A stretch of 64,000 nucleotides of DNA, taken from assembly GCF_947500795.1 (NCBI RefSeq), contig NZ_CANMTE010000003.1:1-64000 (forward strand), read 5' to 3'. The notes under the pieces are model-generated. The model had not been told where the DNA came from, did no database searches, and saw only the letters and a program-made list of their open reading frames with translations. The position numbers and the translations under genes were made by a program. Below, in pieces: positions 42,823-54,140 of the stretch. Position 1 is the stretch's first letter. Each line of letters begins with the position of its first letter. The DNA is from an uncultured Gelidibacter sp. GTDB taxonomy: Bacteria; Bacteroidota; Bacteroidia; Flavobacteriales; Flavobacteriaceae.

Positions 42823-43049
42823 TAGTCGTTGTATCTTTCAATTTCACGATCGTAGAAATCTGTAGCCTGCTGAATTAAATTCTCAGTTTCAGAAGTAATT
42901 TCCTTTTCATCATGTTCATCAAACTCTTCCATCCACTCGACCTCATCATTTTCGAGATTTAAAATAAAACGAGGAAAATCGGTATGTATAATGTAAATAG
43001 CATCAGGAAAATCTGTGTTATCGCCGAGGATGAATTTTGGTAGTTCCAT
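42822..43049 (-). CDS. Small acidic conserved protein of unknown function
   Basis: A 75-residue soluble, acidic protein (MELPKFILGDNTDFPDAIYI at the start, then HTDFPRFILNLENDEVEWME). I do not recognise a named domain, but the length, codon use and one-base overlap (TAATG) with the PAP2 gene say it is real and co-translated with it. There is no signal peptide or membrane segment. Its function is unknown. Confidence 0.75.
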   Translation of the reverse strand: MELPKFILGDNTDFPDAIYIIHTDFPRFILNLENDEVEWMEEFDEHDEKEITSETENLIQQATDFYDREIERYND

Positions 43050-43175
43050 ATGAAAATAGTCTTTTTTTAGTTCTTATGCTGTGTTAAAATAATGCCCGCT
43101 AATATACAATAAAAGGTGATATTCTTAGATTTCGATAGAAGCGCTCGCCTTTTATTAATTTAATAATGGCTAGGC

Positions 43176-44564
43176 TTAAGAAACTTTAGGCACCTCTGAC
43201 TTTATGAGTTTTTTGGTCAAATAATCAAATCTGATAAACAACAATATCGCAGCACTTGTCAGTCCTGCAATAAGCCCGAGCCAAATCCCTAAACTTCCCC
43301 ACATATCTTCTTTCCCAAAATAATAACTGACAGGGAAGCCAATTCCCCAATAGGAAATGAAGGTGATTATCGTCGGAATTTTAACGTCTTGTAATCCTCT
43401 CAATGCACCTAAGGCAACCACTTGTAAACTGTCGCTAATCTGAAAAATAGCCGCTGCCAACAATAATGTTGAAGCAATTGCAACCACTTCCCTCGTATCT
43501 ACCGCGTTTAATGGATCATCTAAATCAACGTAAATGGTTGGGAGCACTTTATGCAACGCTATAAATAATAACGCGGAAATGACTGCCAGAATAACGCCTA
43601 AATAGAATATAGACATGGCAATGCGTCGTAATTCAGTAAAATTTTGCAACCCTTTCTGATTCCCTACTCTAATCATAGCGGCTACACTTAATCCCGTAGC
43701 CACCATGAATGTCATAGACGATAAGTTCAATGCAATTTGATTAGCCGCTTGCGGATTTTGACCTAGCGTTCCACTTAACCAAATGGCCGATGTGAAAATG
43801 GCCACCTCAAAAAACATTTGCATGGCACTAGGAAATCCAATATTGATGATCTTTTTAAGCATTGCAGATTCCAACACAAAAATCTTGATATTGGTGACAT
43901 AGGCTTTCGATCTATCGCGAGCTCTTAAAAGCCACCATAAGAAAAACACCATGATTACCCTAGAAATCAAGGTTCCTAAAGCCGCACCTACAAGACCCAT
44001 TTCTGGAAATCCGAATTTACCAAATATCAAAAGGTAATTTAAAACCACATTGATCACATTGGCAACGATAGTAGCGTACATCGGATATTTTGTGAGCGAT
44101 AATCCATCACTGAACTGTTTAATGGCTTGAAAAATAATTAACGGTATCAATGAAAACCCAACCAAATCCAAATAAGGAATTGCCAGCTCTACAACATGTT
44201 CCGGTTGGTCCATGACAAACATTAGAGGTTTGGCCATAAGTAACATCAGGAACAAAAAGATTCCTAAAACGGTACACAGAAACAACCCGTGTTTGAACGC
44301 CGATTTCCCTTTTTCAAAATTCTTCTCAGTATCTGCTTCTGCTACTAATGGCGTGATGGCTGTAGAAAAACCAATCCCCAAAGACATTGCTATAAACACA
44401 AAGCTGTTACCGAGAGATACTGCTGCAAGTTCCGTAGCCCCTAACTGGCCAACCATGATATTATCTACCAAACTCACAAAAGTATGCCCAAGCATACCAA
44501 GCATAACCGGCGCTGCTAAGTTTAAATTGTACTTAAATTCTTTAGTATATTGAGATAAAACCAC
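43176..44564 (-). CDS. MATE-family multidrug/cation antiporter
   Basis: A 462-residue inner-membrane protein with about 12 hydrophobic helices in two related halves. The N-terminal signature is APVMLGMLGHTFVSLVDNIM, followed by VGQLGATELAAVSLGNS, and the second half begins GFPSAMQMFFEVAIFTSAIW. NorM-like MATE proteins export drugs or metabolites in exchange for sodium or protons. It is a single gene with a TACCTTTG -7-type box 19 nt before the start. The substrate is unknown. Confidence 0.92.
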   Translation of the reverse strand: MVLSQYTKEFKYNLNLAAPVMLGMLGHTFVSLVDNIMVGQLGATELAAVSLGNSFVFIAMSLGIGFSTAITPLVAEADTEKNFEKGKSAFKHGLFLCTVLGIFLFLMLLMAKPLMFVMDQPEHVVELAIPYLDLVGFSLIPLIIFQAIKQFSDGLSLTKYPMYATIVANVINVVLNYLLIFGKFGFPEMGLVGAALGTLISRVIMVFFLWWLLRARDRSKAYVTNIKIFVLESAMLKKIINIGFPSAMQMFFEVAIFTSAIWLSGTLGQNPQAANQIALNLSSMTFMVATGLSVAAMIRVGNQKGLQNFTELRRIAMSIFYLGVILAVISALLFIALHKVLPTIYVDLDDPLNAVDTREVVAIASTLLLAAAIFQISDSLQVVALGALRGLQDVKIPTIITFISYWGIGFPVSYYFGKEDMWGSLGIWLGLIAGLTSAAILLFIRFDYLTKKLIKSEVPKVS

Positions 44565-44582
44565 GTTGAAATTTTAAAAGTG

Positions 44583-44590
44583 CAAAGGTA
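44583..44590 (-). promoter_or_regulatory. Probable -7 box (TACCTTTG) of the MATE gene
   Basis: Exact TAnnTTTG match on the minus strand, 18 nt from the ATG. The -33 element is not evident. Confidence 0.35.
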
Positions 44591-44763
44591 GTAGTTTGCT
44601 CAGCTTTATGAATGATTTTATGATTTAATTTCGCCTAAGATAAAGTTGATAAACAATTAGATATTGTTAATTCGTTATACTGTTTTGTGGTTCACAAGTC
44701 AGCTACAAACAGTTACTTCGCAGGTGAAAATCTATTGTATTTTAAAAATATATGAAGTCACCT

Positions 44764-45174
44764 TTATTTCAGATGATAATCTTTCAGTATCTTTTCTAAT
44801 TTGACAAAAGAGTTTGGCTCAATAATTTGTGTATTAATTACAAACTTGTTTTTTTCTCTTATCAATTTATAATCTCCAGCAAATTCTTGAATTGATTTTA
44901 TATCGGATAGTTTTATTTTTTTCGGAAACAGCGTGTTTTTTATTAATTCTCCATTTTTAAGAGTGAGATATTGATTTCGTTTCTCAAAGAAGTATACTAT
45001 AATTAAGGAAATTCCAGCTACCATTTGCCCAACTCCAACAGAAAACAATGATATCTCTTTCATACCCTCAGCTTTAAATGATAACATCGTGAGTAGCATA
45101 CCTATTGCAACAAAGAAAATTCCCATTTTTAAATTTCCAGTTAATCTTTGCTTTGTGTATCTAATTTTCGTCAT
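44764..45174 (-). CDS. Two-helix membrane protein of unknown function
   Basis: A 136-residue protein with two hydrophobic segments (about residues 15-33 and 42-62) and a C-terminal soluble part (YLTLKNGELIKNTLFPKKIK, then LSDIKSIQEFAGDYKLIREK) whose strand pattern resembles the membrane-linked PH-like domains of YdbS/DUF304-type proteins. That is a tentative fold guess. It is more AT-rich than its neighbours and lies 29 nt downstream of the nitronate monooxygenase gene on the same strand, with about 200 nt of empty sequence beyond it. Possibly a recently acquired orphan. Confidence 0.65.
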   Translation of the reverse strand: MTKIRYTKQRLTGNLKMGIFFVAIGMLLTMLSFKAEGMKEISLFSVGVGQMVAGISLIIVYFFEKRNQYLTLKNGELIKNTLFPKKIKLSDIKSIQEFAGDYKLIREKNKFVINTQIIEPNSFVKLEKILKDYHLK

Positions 45175-45203
45175 TTCTAATGTTTGTCAAAAACAGATTC
45201 ATT

Positions 45204-46148
45204 TTAAAACAATGTGCTTACCTGTTGTTTTGCCGCTTCATATTCTGCCAGCATATCCTCAACAATAGCGGCAACCGGTTTTATGTCATGAATTAAGCCT
45301 GCAATCTGACCTATTTCCAATTCTCCTTCAACAAGATCGCCTTCAAACATCCCTCGCTTAGCGCGTGCTCGCCCTAACAACGCCTTCAAATCGTCAACAC
45401 TCGGTCCTGTTTGATAAAGCTCAACAATATCATTATAAAACTTATTTTTAATCAAACGCACCGGTGCCAATTCTTTTAAAGTCAACTGCGTTGCACCTTC
45501 TTTAGCATTCACAACTTCATCTTTAAACGCCTGATGTGCGGAACTTTCTTCGCTCGCAACAAATCTGCTCCCCACCTGAACGCCATCTGCACCTAATACC
45601 ATAGCTGCTAACATGCCCCGACCTGTAGCGATTCCACCAGCTGCAATGAGTGGAATATCCAAAGCTTCGCGTACCATCGGAATTAATGTCAGTGTCGTAC
45701 TTTCTTCACGACCATTATGTCCCCCGGCCTCAAAACCTTCAGCTACAACCGCATCTACGCCCGCTTCCTGTGCTTTTAAAGCGAATTTTACACTACTCAC
45801 CACATGCACCACCGTAATACCGCGTTCCTTAAGCCATGACGTCCAGGTTTTAGGATTTCCGGCTGATGTAAATACAATTTTAACGCCTTCTTCCACAATA
45901 ATATCCATGATTTCCTCAATGTTAGGATACAGCATGGGTACATTAACACCAAAGGGTTTGTCAGTAGCTTTTTTGCATTTTTGAATATGTTCACGTAGCA
46001 CATCTGGATACATTGATCCTGCACCAATAAGGCCTAGAATTCCAGAATTACTTGATGCGGAAGCCAATCTCCATCCACTATTCCAGATCATTCCTGCTTG
46101 AATGATTGGGTATTTGATATTGAAAAGGGTTGTAATTTGATTTGACAT
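45204..46148 (-). CDS. Nitronate monooxygenase family flavoprotein
   Basis: A 314-residue FMN-dependent TIM-barrel protein. Motifs are YPIIQAGMIWNSGWRLASA at the N-terminus, VVAEGFEAGGHNGREEST containing the conserved GGH, IAAGGIATGRGMLAAMVLGA (FMN phosphate binding) and GVQVGSRFVASEES. The group includes nitronate monooxygenases and FabK-type enoyl-ACP reductases, which are hard to separate by eye. The subtilase gene lies one base upstream, so they may be co-transcribed although the functions look unrelated. Confidence 0.85.
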   Translation of the reverse strand: MSNQITTLFNIKYPIIQAGMIWNSGWRLASASSNSGILGLIGAGSMYPDVLREHIQKCKKATDKPFGVNVPMLYPNIEEIMDIIVEEGVKIVFTSAGNPKTWTSWLKERGITVVHVVSSVKFALKAQEAGVDAVVAEGFEAGGHNGREESTTLTLIPMVREALDIPLIAAGGIATGRGMLAAMVLGADGVQVGSRFVASEESSAHQAFKDEVVNAKEGATQLTLKELAPVRLIKNKFYNDIVELYQTGPSVDDLKALLGRARAKRGMFEGDLVEGELEIGQIAGLIHDIKPVAAIVEDMLAEYEAAKQQVSTLF

Positions 46149-47756
46149 TTATGATTTTATAAATTTAAAATTTGAAGATGAATTACTTGAATCTATTTTT
46201 AACAGATATGTTCCTGAAGCCAATGATGACACATCCAATATAGAATAACTGCCTTCATACATTTGCTCAATTACTAATTTACCTAACGCATTATACACAC
46301 GAAGTGTTCGATGTACATTATCTGCAGGTAATTTTAAATGCAATTGATGAGAAACAGGATTAGGAAATAGTTTATAACCGTTTATATCGGCGTCTTTAGT
46401 AGAAAGGGTTAAAGCTAATGCTGCCTTAAAATCGGGAATCCCAAATCCTAAAAAATAATCGGGCGTTTCATATTGAGAGGACGAAACCCTGACAAATTGT
46501 TTTAGTTGCTCAGCACTGGCCGTTGGCATGGCTTCCCATAAACTTGCCAGCGCTCCGGCTATAATCGGCGCACTGAAGGATGTGCCGTTATTATTGACAA
46601 CCGTATCTTTTTCATCAATAACAAAAGAACCCAGTCCTTGAGCCACCACATCAGGTTTTTGGGTGGGCTGAAATGCACTTCCGCGAGAACTAAATGAGGC
46701 ATAAACGCCATTGGCATCTACAGCTCCAACCGTAAACACACCTGCTGCATCTCCCGGCGCAGTGACAATTCGCCATGGCGTCTGGCCAGAGTTACCCGCA
46801 GAATTAACCACTAATATTCCTTTTTGTGATGCAATAGTAGCGCCTCGACTTATAAAGGTTGTGGTCCCATTCATTTCTGATGGAGTATAGTCGTAATTGG
46901 AATTATCAAAAGTATTATACCCCAAAGACGAGGTAATGATATGCACACCTAAACTATCCGCCCGCTCCGCTGCTTCCACCCAATAACTTTCTTCTGCTGG
47001 ACTTTCTTTCGCTGCTTCTTCGGTGCGGAATAAATAATAGGACGCGTCGGGTGCCGTACCAACATATTCATTTTCTATATAACCTGCCATGGTACTCAAC
47101 ACACGTGTGCCGTGAGAACTGCCTGCATAGTCATAAATAGCCGAAGTTCGGTCTACAAAGTCATAACCGCCTAATAATTTCTGATGGTCTCTCAATCGTT
47201 TAAACGCAGCCATGGTGTTCACATTAGGAAATCCAGAATCAAATACCGCAATCTTAATGCCCTTACCTGTGTAATTCTCAATATGAAGTGCATCCACATT
47301 AATCATGTCCACTTGATTTTCAGCACTCCCGTAATTAAAATCCTGCAGATTCGCTTCCACTGTAAATTTGTTTTGAGGTACAGATGGACGTGACAAATCG
47401 GATAGATTTCTATCGGCAAAATCGATTTTACTCACAAATTCAAAATCGAAAAGTGATGTAATTGCAGCCACATCTCCTCTAACATAAAGTGCATTCATCC
47501 ACTTAGATTTTGCCAAAACAACGATGCCATTTACAGCTTTTACAGTGGAGATATAAGAAGCACGCACAGGAACATCGCGACCATCAACACGAATATTGTG
47601 GCGCTTTTTCCTATCAATAGCTTGTTGGGAAAGAATGGTAATCGGATTATTTATAGAAGCTTCAACGTTTTCCTTATCCGCAAAATAAACCCAAGCATCC
47701 TGTTGAGAAAAGGCAGCCTGAGACATGCAGCATAAGAAGAACAGAAGAAATTTCAT
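46149..47756 (-). CDS. Secreted S8 subtilisin-family protease with T9SS sorting domain
   Basis: A 535-residue secreted protease. It has a signal peptide (MKFLLFFLCCMSQAAFSQQ), a propeptide-like region, then the S8 catalytic triad: aspartate in IAVFDSGFPN near residue 170, histidine in SSHGTRVLSTMAG near 217, and serine in NNGTSFSAPIIAGA near 395. The last 80 residues form a type A C-terminal domain for the type IX secretion system (GYKLFPNPVSHQLHL, then LASGTYLLKI). It would be exported across the outer membrane and released or attached. It is the gene just before the nitronate monooxygenase gene on the same strand. Confidence 0.93.
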   Translation of the reverse strand: MKFLLFFLCCMSQAAFSQQDAWVYFADKENVEASINNPITILSQQAIDRKKRHNIRVDGRDVPVRASYISTVKAVNGIVVLAKSKWMNALYVRGDVAAITSLFDFEFVSKIDFADRNLSDLSRPSVPQNKFTVEANLQDFNYGSAENQVDMINVDALHIENYTGKGIKIAVFDSGFPNVNTMAAFKRLRDHQKLLGGYDFVDRTSAIYDYAGSSHGTRVLSTMAGYIENEYVGTAPDASYYLFRTEEAAKESPAEESYWVEAAERADSLGVHIITSSLGYNTFDNSNYDYTPSEMNGTTTFISRGATIASQKGILVVNSAGNSGQTPWRIVTAPGDAAGVFTVGAVDANGVYASFSSRGSAFQPTQKPDVVAQGLGSFVIDEKDTVVNNNGTSFSAPIIAGALASLWEAMPTASAEQLKQFVRVSSSQYETPDYFLGFGIPDFKAALALTLSTKDADINGYKLFPNPVSHQLHLKLPADNVHRTLRVYNALGKLVIEQMYEGSYSILDVSSLASGTYLLKIDSSNSSSNFKFIKS

Positions 47757-47794
47757 GTAATACAGCAGTAATTTAGAAAAATTAGTACTGCAAT

Positions 47795-48982
47795 TTAGGA
47801 AATAACACCCGAACCTACTAATTCATCATCAAGATACCAAGCTACAAATTGACCTTCTGTAATGGCAGATTGTAGTTCTTCAAAAACCACATAAAGTCCA
47901 TTTTCCAACTGATGTAAAGTGGCTTTTTGAAGTGGCTGACGGTATCTAATTCTGGCATTGACTTCCATGGTCTGATCCAATTCCAATTTTAAATCCTCAC
48001 GAATCCAATGCACCTCATCATTAGAGACAAATAATGCTCTTTTAAGAAGTCCTGGATGATTTTTACCTTGACCGGTGTAAATGACGTTTTCCTCAACGTC
48101 AGTATCGATTACAAACAGCGGTTCTACGGTACCACCCACAGCAAGCCCTTTACGCTGACCTTTAGTGAAATAATGGGCACCTTGATGTTTACCAACAATT
48201 TTACCGTCAGTAATCGCGTAATCGACTTTACGGGTCAGGTAAGCCAATTCTTCAGCTTCCGAATTAAATTGTGGTTGTTCTTGCTTATATAAAGGTTGTT
48301 CTGATGGAATTTCCACAATAACACCTTCTTTAGGTTGTAATTTCTGTTGTAAAAACTCTGGCAATCTCACTTTACCAATAAAACAAAGGCCTTGAGAGTC
48401 TTTTTTATCGGCAGTTACCAAGTCTAATTCTGTGGCGATTTTACGCACTTCAGGTTTTGTCAATTCGCCAATTGGAAACAACGATTTTGATAATTGTTCC
48501 TGAGATAATTGACATAGAAAATACGATTGATCTTTATTGTTATCAACACCAGAAAGCAATTGATAAATAGGTTGGCCATCCTTTTCAAGTATTCCTTTAC
48601 GGCAATAATGTCCTGTAGCTACATAATCAGCACCCAAGTCGAGCGCAATTTTCATAAACACGTCAAACTTGATTTCTCTATTACAAAGCACATCCGGATT
48701 TGGGGTTCTTCCCTTCTGATATTCATCAAACATATAGTCGACAATACGTTCTTTGTATTGTTCGCTTAAATCGACAGTTTGAAATGGAATCCCCAATTTA
48801 TCAGCAACCAACATGGCGTCATTGCTATCATCCAACCATGGACATTCATCAGAAATGGTAACAGAATCGTCATGCCAGTTCTTCATAAACAGACCAATGA
48901 CTTCATAGCCTTGCTCCTTTAATAAATACGCGGCAACGCTTGAATCTACACCTCCCGAAAGTCCTACAATTACTCTTTTCAT
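47795..48982 (-). CDS. mnmA: tRNA-uridine 2-sulfurtransferase MnmA
   Basis: A 395-residue enzyme that thiolates U34 of the tRNAs for Lys, Glu and Gln. The PP-loop is [15 protein letters not shown] (7-21); the catalytic cysteines lie in [12 protein letters not shown] (near residue 100) and [15 protein letters not shown] (near 200); [10 protein letters not shown] binds tRNA. The C-terminal beta-barrel is present. Length is slightly above the E. coli protein because of an extra loop (about residues 220-245, [16 protein letters not shown]). A TAATTTTG box lies just upstream of the start. Confidence 0.96.
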   Translation of the reverse strand: MKRVIVGLSGGVDSSVAAYLLKEQGYEVIGLFMKNWHDDSVTISDECPWLDDSNDAMLVADKLGIPFQTVDLSEQYKERIVDYMFDEYQKGRTPNPDVLCNREIKFDVFMKIALDLGADYVATGHYCRKGILEKDGQPIYQLLSGVDNNKDQSYFLCQLSQEQLSKSLFPIGELTKPEVRKIATELDLVTADKKDSQGLCFIGKVRLPEFLQQKLQPKEGVIVEIPSEQPLYKQEQPQFNSEAEELAYLTRKVDYAITDGKIVGKHQGAHYFTKGQRKGLAVGGTVEPLFVIDTDVEENVIYTGQGKNHPGLLKRALFVSNDEVHWIREDLKLELDQTMEVNARIRYRQPLQKATLHQLENGLYVVFEELQSAITEGQFVAWYLDDELVGSGVIS

Positions 48983-48986
48983 TTTA

Positions 48987-48994
48987 CAAAATTA
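48987..48994 (-). promoter_or_regulatory. Probable -7 box (TAATTTTG) of mnmA
   Basis: Matches TAnnTTTG on the minus strand but lies only 4 nt from the ATG, so the transcript would be nearly leaderless; TTTCG sits about 16 nt further upstream. Confidence 0.25.
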
Positions 48995-49230
48995 CGAAGA
49001 TTATTGTAAACGAAATTGAATTTAAAATTGAATTTGCCTGCCCACAGTAACCCGCTGATTTTGCCGATTTCTGTAAGCTGCTTGTTGATTAGGAATTCTA
49101 ACCTGAAACCATAGAATAATAGAAGATCAGAAGCCTATTTACAAACTAAGCTCCCGCAAATTTTACCAATTTAGGTAGCTCTATAATTGACTATAAACTC
49201 CAACTTGAAATATTACAAACAACAGAAACC

Positions 49231-49265
49231 ATTTACTGCCTACTGCAGACTGACACCTGAAGACT
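49231..49265. repeat. Short copy of the ACTGCCTACTG repeat family
   Basis: actgcctactgcagac at 49235-49250 is identical to 63902-63917 and related to 22161-22170 on the other strand. It lies just downstream of the YwqK-like gene. Confidence 0.6.
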
Positions 49266-49273
49266 ATTATCCC

Positions 49274-49984
49274 CTACTGTTTAATAGGGTTTTTACTGTA
49301 TTCCGTAAAATCCTTTTCTTCGGTTAGGACACCATTTTCATAAAACTTCCAAATTCCGTGTTTTTTATCATTTCTATAAGCTCCTTCCGCTAGCATCTCT
49401 CCTGCGCCGTTATAGTATTTTGACATCCCATTAAGCATGTCATTTTTATAGGTAAATTCCTTTATAAGCACGCCTTTATCTGAAAATATTTGGGAGACAC
49501 CTTCAATTTTCCCATTGACATAATTGGAAAGTTCAGCAACTTGCCCAGTTTCATAATACACTGTGCGTTCTCCTTCAAGTTTTCCGTTATTTTTGTAATA
49601 TTCAACGGTCATGACGGCTTTTGTCTTATTATGATAATACACCCATTTTCCAACGAAAAGAGTATCCTTCATATGCCCTTCACTAATGAGTTTCCCCTTA
49701 GATGAGAAAAACTTTACACTGATATCATCACTATCAGGACTAAATTCTCTAGTCGCACTGAGTACGCTTTGTTTCTTGTCCAATTTATAGAACTTGAACA
49801 CACCAACTTCCTTCCCATGTTCGAAGGTGCCTTCATACCTTGGTTGGTCTAAACCTTCATAATTCTTTCTCCATAAACCATGACGCTCACCATTGGCATC
49901 AAATTGATTAATACCACTTTGAGCATGAACAGTGGTTAAAAATAAAGTAAAAATTACCGCAGAAAGTAGATGTTTCTTAATCAT
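49274..49984 (-). CDS. YwqK/MORN-variant repeat protein, exported
   Basis: A 236-residue protein with a signal peptide (MIKKHLLSAVIFTLFLTTVHAQ) and at least five repeats of the MORN-variant type, for example GERHGLWRKNY, ISEGHMKDTLFVGKWVYY, NGKLEGERTVYYETGQVAEL and DMLNGMSKYYNGAGEMLAEG. Such proteins are often labelled YwqK-family antitoxins, but no toxin gene is next to it and export makes that role unlikely here. It is probably a periplasmic or surface repeat protein of unknown function. Single gene, AT-rich flanks. Confidence 0.82.
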   Translation of the reverse strand: MIKKHLLSAVIFTLFLTTVHAQSGINQFDANGERHGLWRKNYEGLDQPRYEGTFEHGKEVGVFKFYKLDKKQSVLSATREFSPDSDDISVKFFSSKGKLISEGHMKDTLFVGKWVYYHNKTKAVMTVEYYKNNGKLEGERTVYYETGQVAELSNYVNGKIEGVSQIFSDKGVLIKEFTYKNDMLNGMSKYYNGAGEMLAEGAYRNDKKHGIWKFYENGVLTEEKDFTEYSKNPIKQ

Positions 49985-50210
49985 GATATATAGTTATTGA
50001 ACAGTACTCGTGTTCCGTTAATTTATGTCGAACAAATAAACTCAAAAAATTCAAACTTATTTTAAAAACCTGTAAGATTTTACCCTTACCTCTAATACGA
50101 ATGACAATAAAATAAAGTCAACAGAATTCTGTATTAGCTAAAGCCAATATGCAACATCTGTACCAATTCTCATATTTTAAAATCATCCTGTCATTATAGG
50201 ATTGAAATAA

Positions 50211-50243
50211 AAATGCCTCTGGAAGTGTCAGAGGCATTTTTTA
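50211..50243 (-). terminator. Terminator after yidC
   Basis: ATGCCTCTG and CAGAGGCAT arms with a 7-nt loop; T runs on both strands. Confidence 0.88.
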
Positions 50244-50259
50244 TATTTTAGAAAACAAA

Positions 50260-52158
50260 TTAGCGTTTTCCTTGTTTTTTCTGTTGTTGTTCAGCTTGTT
50301 CCATCATTTCTTTCATTTTCTTCTGGAACTTACTTTCTTTTTTAGGTTTTGCTTTATTCTCCTGAATACGAGCATGGATTTTATCTTCATCTAAAATAAA
50401 ATTCTTGATGACCAACATAATTCCAATACTAATAAGGTTAGAGATAAAGTAATACAAACTCAATCCTGACGCATAGTTATTAAAGAAGAATAACATCATG
50501 ATTGGCGAGAAGTAAATCATATACTTCATCATTTTTGCCATATCCGGCATCCCTTCTTGAGTTGGTTGTGACGCCATTTGCTGACCTGTAGTCATCTTCA
50601 TATAGAAAAAGATAGCAATAGAAGCCAAGATTGGGAACAAACTCACGTGATCTCCATAAAAAGGAATCTTGAACGGTAAGTTCGCAATGGTGTCATAAGA
50701 TGATAAATCATCTGCCCAAAGGAAGCTTTTCTGACGAATATCAAACGCCGATGGGAAGAATTGGAATAAGGCATAGAACACAGGCAACTGAATCAGTGCT
50801 GGCAAACAACCACTTAACGGACTCGCGCCAACCTTAGACTGTAAGGCCATTGTTTCTTGCTGAATCTTTAGCTTGTTGTCTTTATATTTTTCACGGATAG
50901 CATCCAATTCTGGTTTGATAATCTTAAGCTTGGCTTGAGATAAGAACTGTTTGTACTGTACAAATGATAGACATAATTTGATTAAAATCGTCATTACCAC
51001 AATTGCAATTCCGTAAGGCATAAAAGAGCCTAACAGTGCAAATAGTGGAATAAACAAGTAACGGTTGATCCACCCGAAAATACCCCAACCTAATGGTAAT
51101 ATTTCATCCAGGTTTCTGTCATAGGCATTTAAAATCTTATAATCACTAGGACCATAATACAAATCCATGCTCTTATTCAATTCACCACCTTGCAATGCCA
51201 ACGGTAATTTTGTAGTAAACGCCTTGGTGAAAATGGTATCTACATCCTCATCCTGAACTAAGTTTCTCGATTTAAAATAACCTTCTTTAAAAGGTTGATC
51301 TGCCAATAAAATGGAAGTAAAGAAATGTTGTTTATGAGCCACCCATGTCACATCTTCAGCAGTATCATCAGTTTCATCCTGTTGCCCTAAATAATCATCT
51401 TTTCCACCTTCATATTCAAAAAGGAGTTCCGTGTATCTATTTTCATAAGAAACACTTTTTGCATGGCGGTAAGTTTTGGTATTCCAGTCTAAATTTACTT
51501 GCTGTGAACTGTTGATGACATCACTCAGCCCTTGTGAACGCACATTAAAACCAAACATATAATCATTTGGCTTCAACTCATAACGGTACTCTAAAAACTT
51601 GCTTTCAGAAACTTTAAGTTTCATCGAAACCACAGTGTTTTCTCCGTTTTCAGTTACTGTTGGCTCAAAATAAAGGTCCTTAGTATTTAGATTTCTATTA
51701 TCTGTAGTAGAGAAAGAAATATTGAAGTCCGCATTACCATCTTTAATAATGTAGATTGGCACCGAATCATAAGAGACAAACTTTTTAAGTTTTACCTCAG
51801 ATAAATAACCACCTTTATTGCTAAATTTTAATTGCAACAAATCAGTTTCAACCAAAGTTTCAGCGTCTGTAGCAGATGGTAACGTTGATGCGTAAGCAAA
51901 CGCTCCCAATTTATTTTTCAATGCTTCCAACTTCAGAGAATCTGAAACCGTAGTATTGGAAAAATCTTCAGCCTTTGAAACGAACGTGTCCTTTTCTACA
52001 TTTTGTTGCTTCTCTGCAGCAATTTGCGCTTGCTTTGCCTTTTCTTGAGCTGCAATTTCCTCAGGAGTTGGTTTGTTCTGCCAAAGCATGAACAACAATA
52101 TTCCGAAAATAAGAACGAATCCTATAATAGAATTGAGGTCAAATTTTTTTTCTTCCAT
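50260..52158 (-). CDS. yidC: Membrane protein insertase YidC
   Basis: A 632-residue inner-membrane insertase working with or without SecYEG. The first helix lies at residues 10-24 (IIGFVLIFGILLFMLWQNKP), a large periplasmic P1 beta-domain spans about residues 60-350, and the conserved five-helix core follows (LLGSFMPYGIAIVVMTILIK, YKQFLSQAKLKIIKPELDAI, PLSGCLPALIQLPVFYALFQ and the last helices). The C-terminal tail is lysine- and glutamine-rich, as in other Bacteroidota, for ribosome contact. It lies 101 nt after pyrG on the same strand; this order is common in the group. Confidence 0.97.
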   Translation of the reverse strand: MEEKKFDLNSIIGFVLIFGILLFMLWQNKPTPEEIAAQEKAKQAQIAAEKQQNVEKDTFVSKAEDFSNTTVSDSLKLEALKNKLGAFAYASTLPSATDAETLVETDLLQLKFSNKGGYLSEVKLKKFVSYDSVPIYIIKDGNADFNISFSTTDNRNLNTKDLYFEPTVTENGENTVVSMKLKVSESKFLEYRYELKPNDYMFGFNVRSQGLSDVINSSQQVNLDWNTKTYRHAKSVSYENRYTELLFEYEGGKDDYLGQQDETDDTAEDVTWVAHKQHFFTSILLADQPFKEGYFKSRNLVQDEDVDTIFTKAFTTKLPLALQGGELNKSMDLYYGPSDYKILNAYDRNLDEILPLGWGIFGWINRYLFIPLFALLGSFMPYGIAIVVMTILIKLCLSFVQYKQFLSQAKLKIIKPELDAIREKYKDNKLKIQQETMALQSKVGASPLSGCLPALIQLPVFYALFQFFPSAFDIRQKSFLWADDLSSYDTIANLPFKIPFYGDHVSLFPILASIAIFFYMKMTTGQQMASQPTQEGMPDMAKMMKYMIYFSPIMMLFFFNNYASGLSLYYFISNLISIGIMLVIKNFILDEDKIHARIQENKAKPKKESKFQKKMKEMMEQAEQQQKKQGKR

Positions 52159-52259
52159 TTATTATATGTTCAGACCTACAAGACTTTATAGGCCCTTTTT
52201 AAATTGATACTAAATTTTGTTTTTTGATAAGATTGATCTGCACAAAAATGCATCCAAAT

Positions 52260-53909
<1,650 letters not shown>

Positions 53910-53920
53910 TTAAACGCAGG

Positions 53921-53928
53921 CAAATTTA
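53921..53928 (-). promoter_or_regulatory. Probable -7 box (TAAATTTG) of pyrG
   Basis: Exact TAnnTTTG match on the minus strand, 20 nt upstream of the ATG; no good -33 TTG. Confidence 0.35.
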
Positions 53929-54080
53929 CAAAATTTAAATAGTTATTGTAGCATCTAATTTTAGTTATTTATGAATAGAAAGAACGGCCGCAATAGCACA
54001 AGAAAACACTCAAAAAAATAGACCTTATTTAACAGCTTATTTTTTAAGAATTTCACATAAAACGACTATTTAAAACGCAA

Positions 54081-54129
54081 AAAACCTGCTTCAAGGTGAA
54101 AATTTTTGAAGCAGGCCTTTCTTTTTTAG
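54081..54129 (-). terminator. Terminator after the M16 peptidase gene
   Basis: On the minus strand CCTGCTTCAA pairs with TTGAAGCAGG around an A/T loop and is followed by a T run. Confidence 0.85.
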
Positions 54130-54140
54130 ATGAAAATCTA

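Noticed and set aside
49274-49984. Antitoxin of a toxin-antitoxin system
   Set aside because: YwqK-type MORN-variant repeats are often given this label, but the protein has a signal peptide and no adjacent toxin gene.
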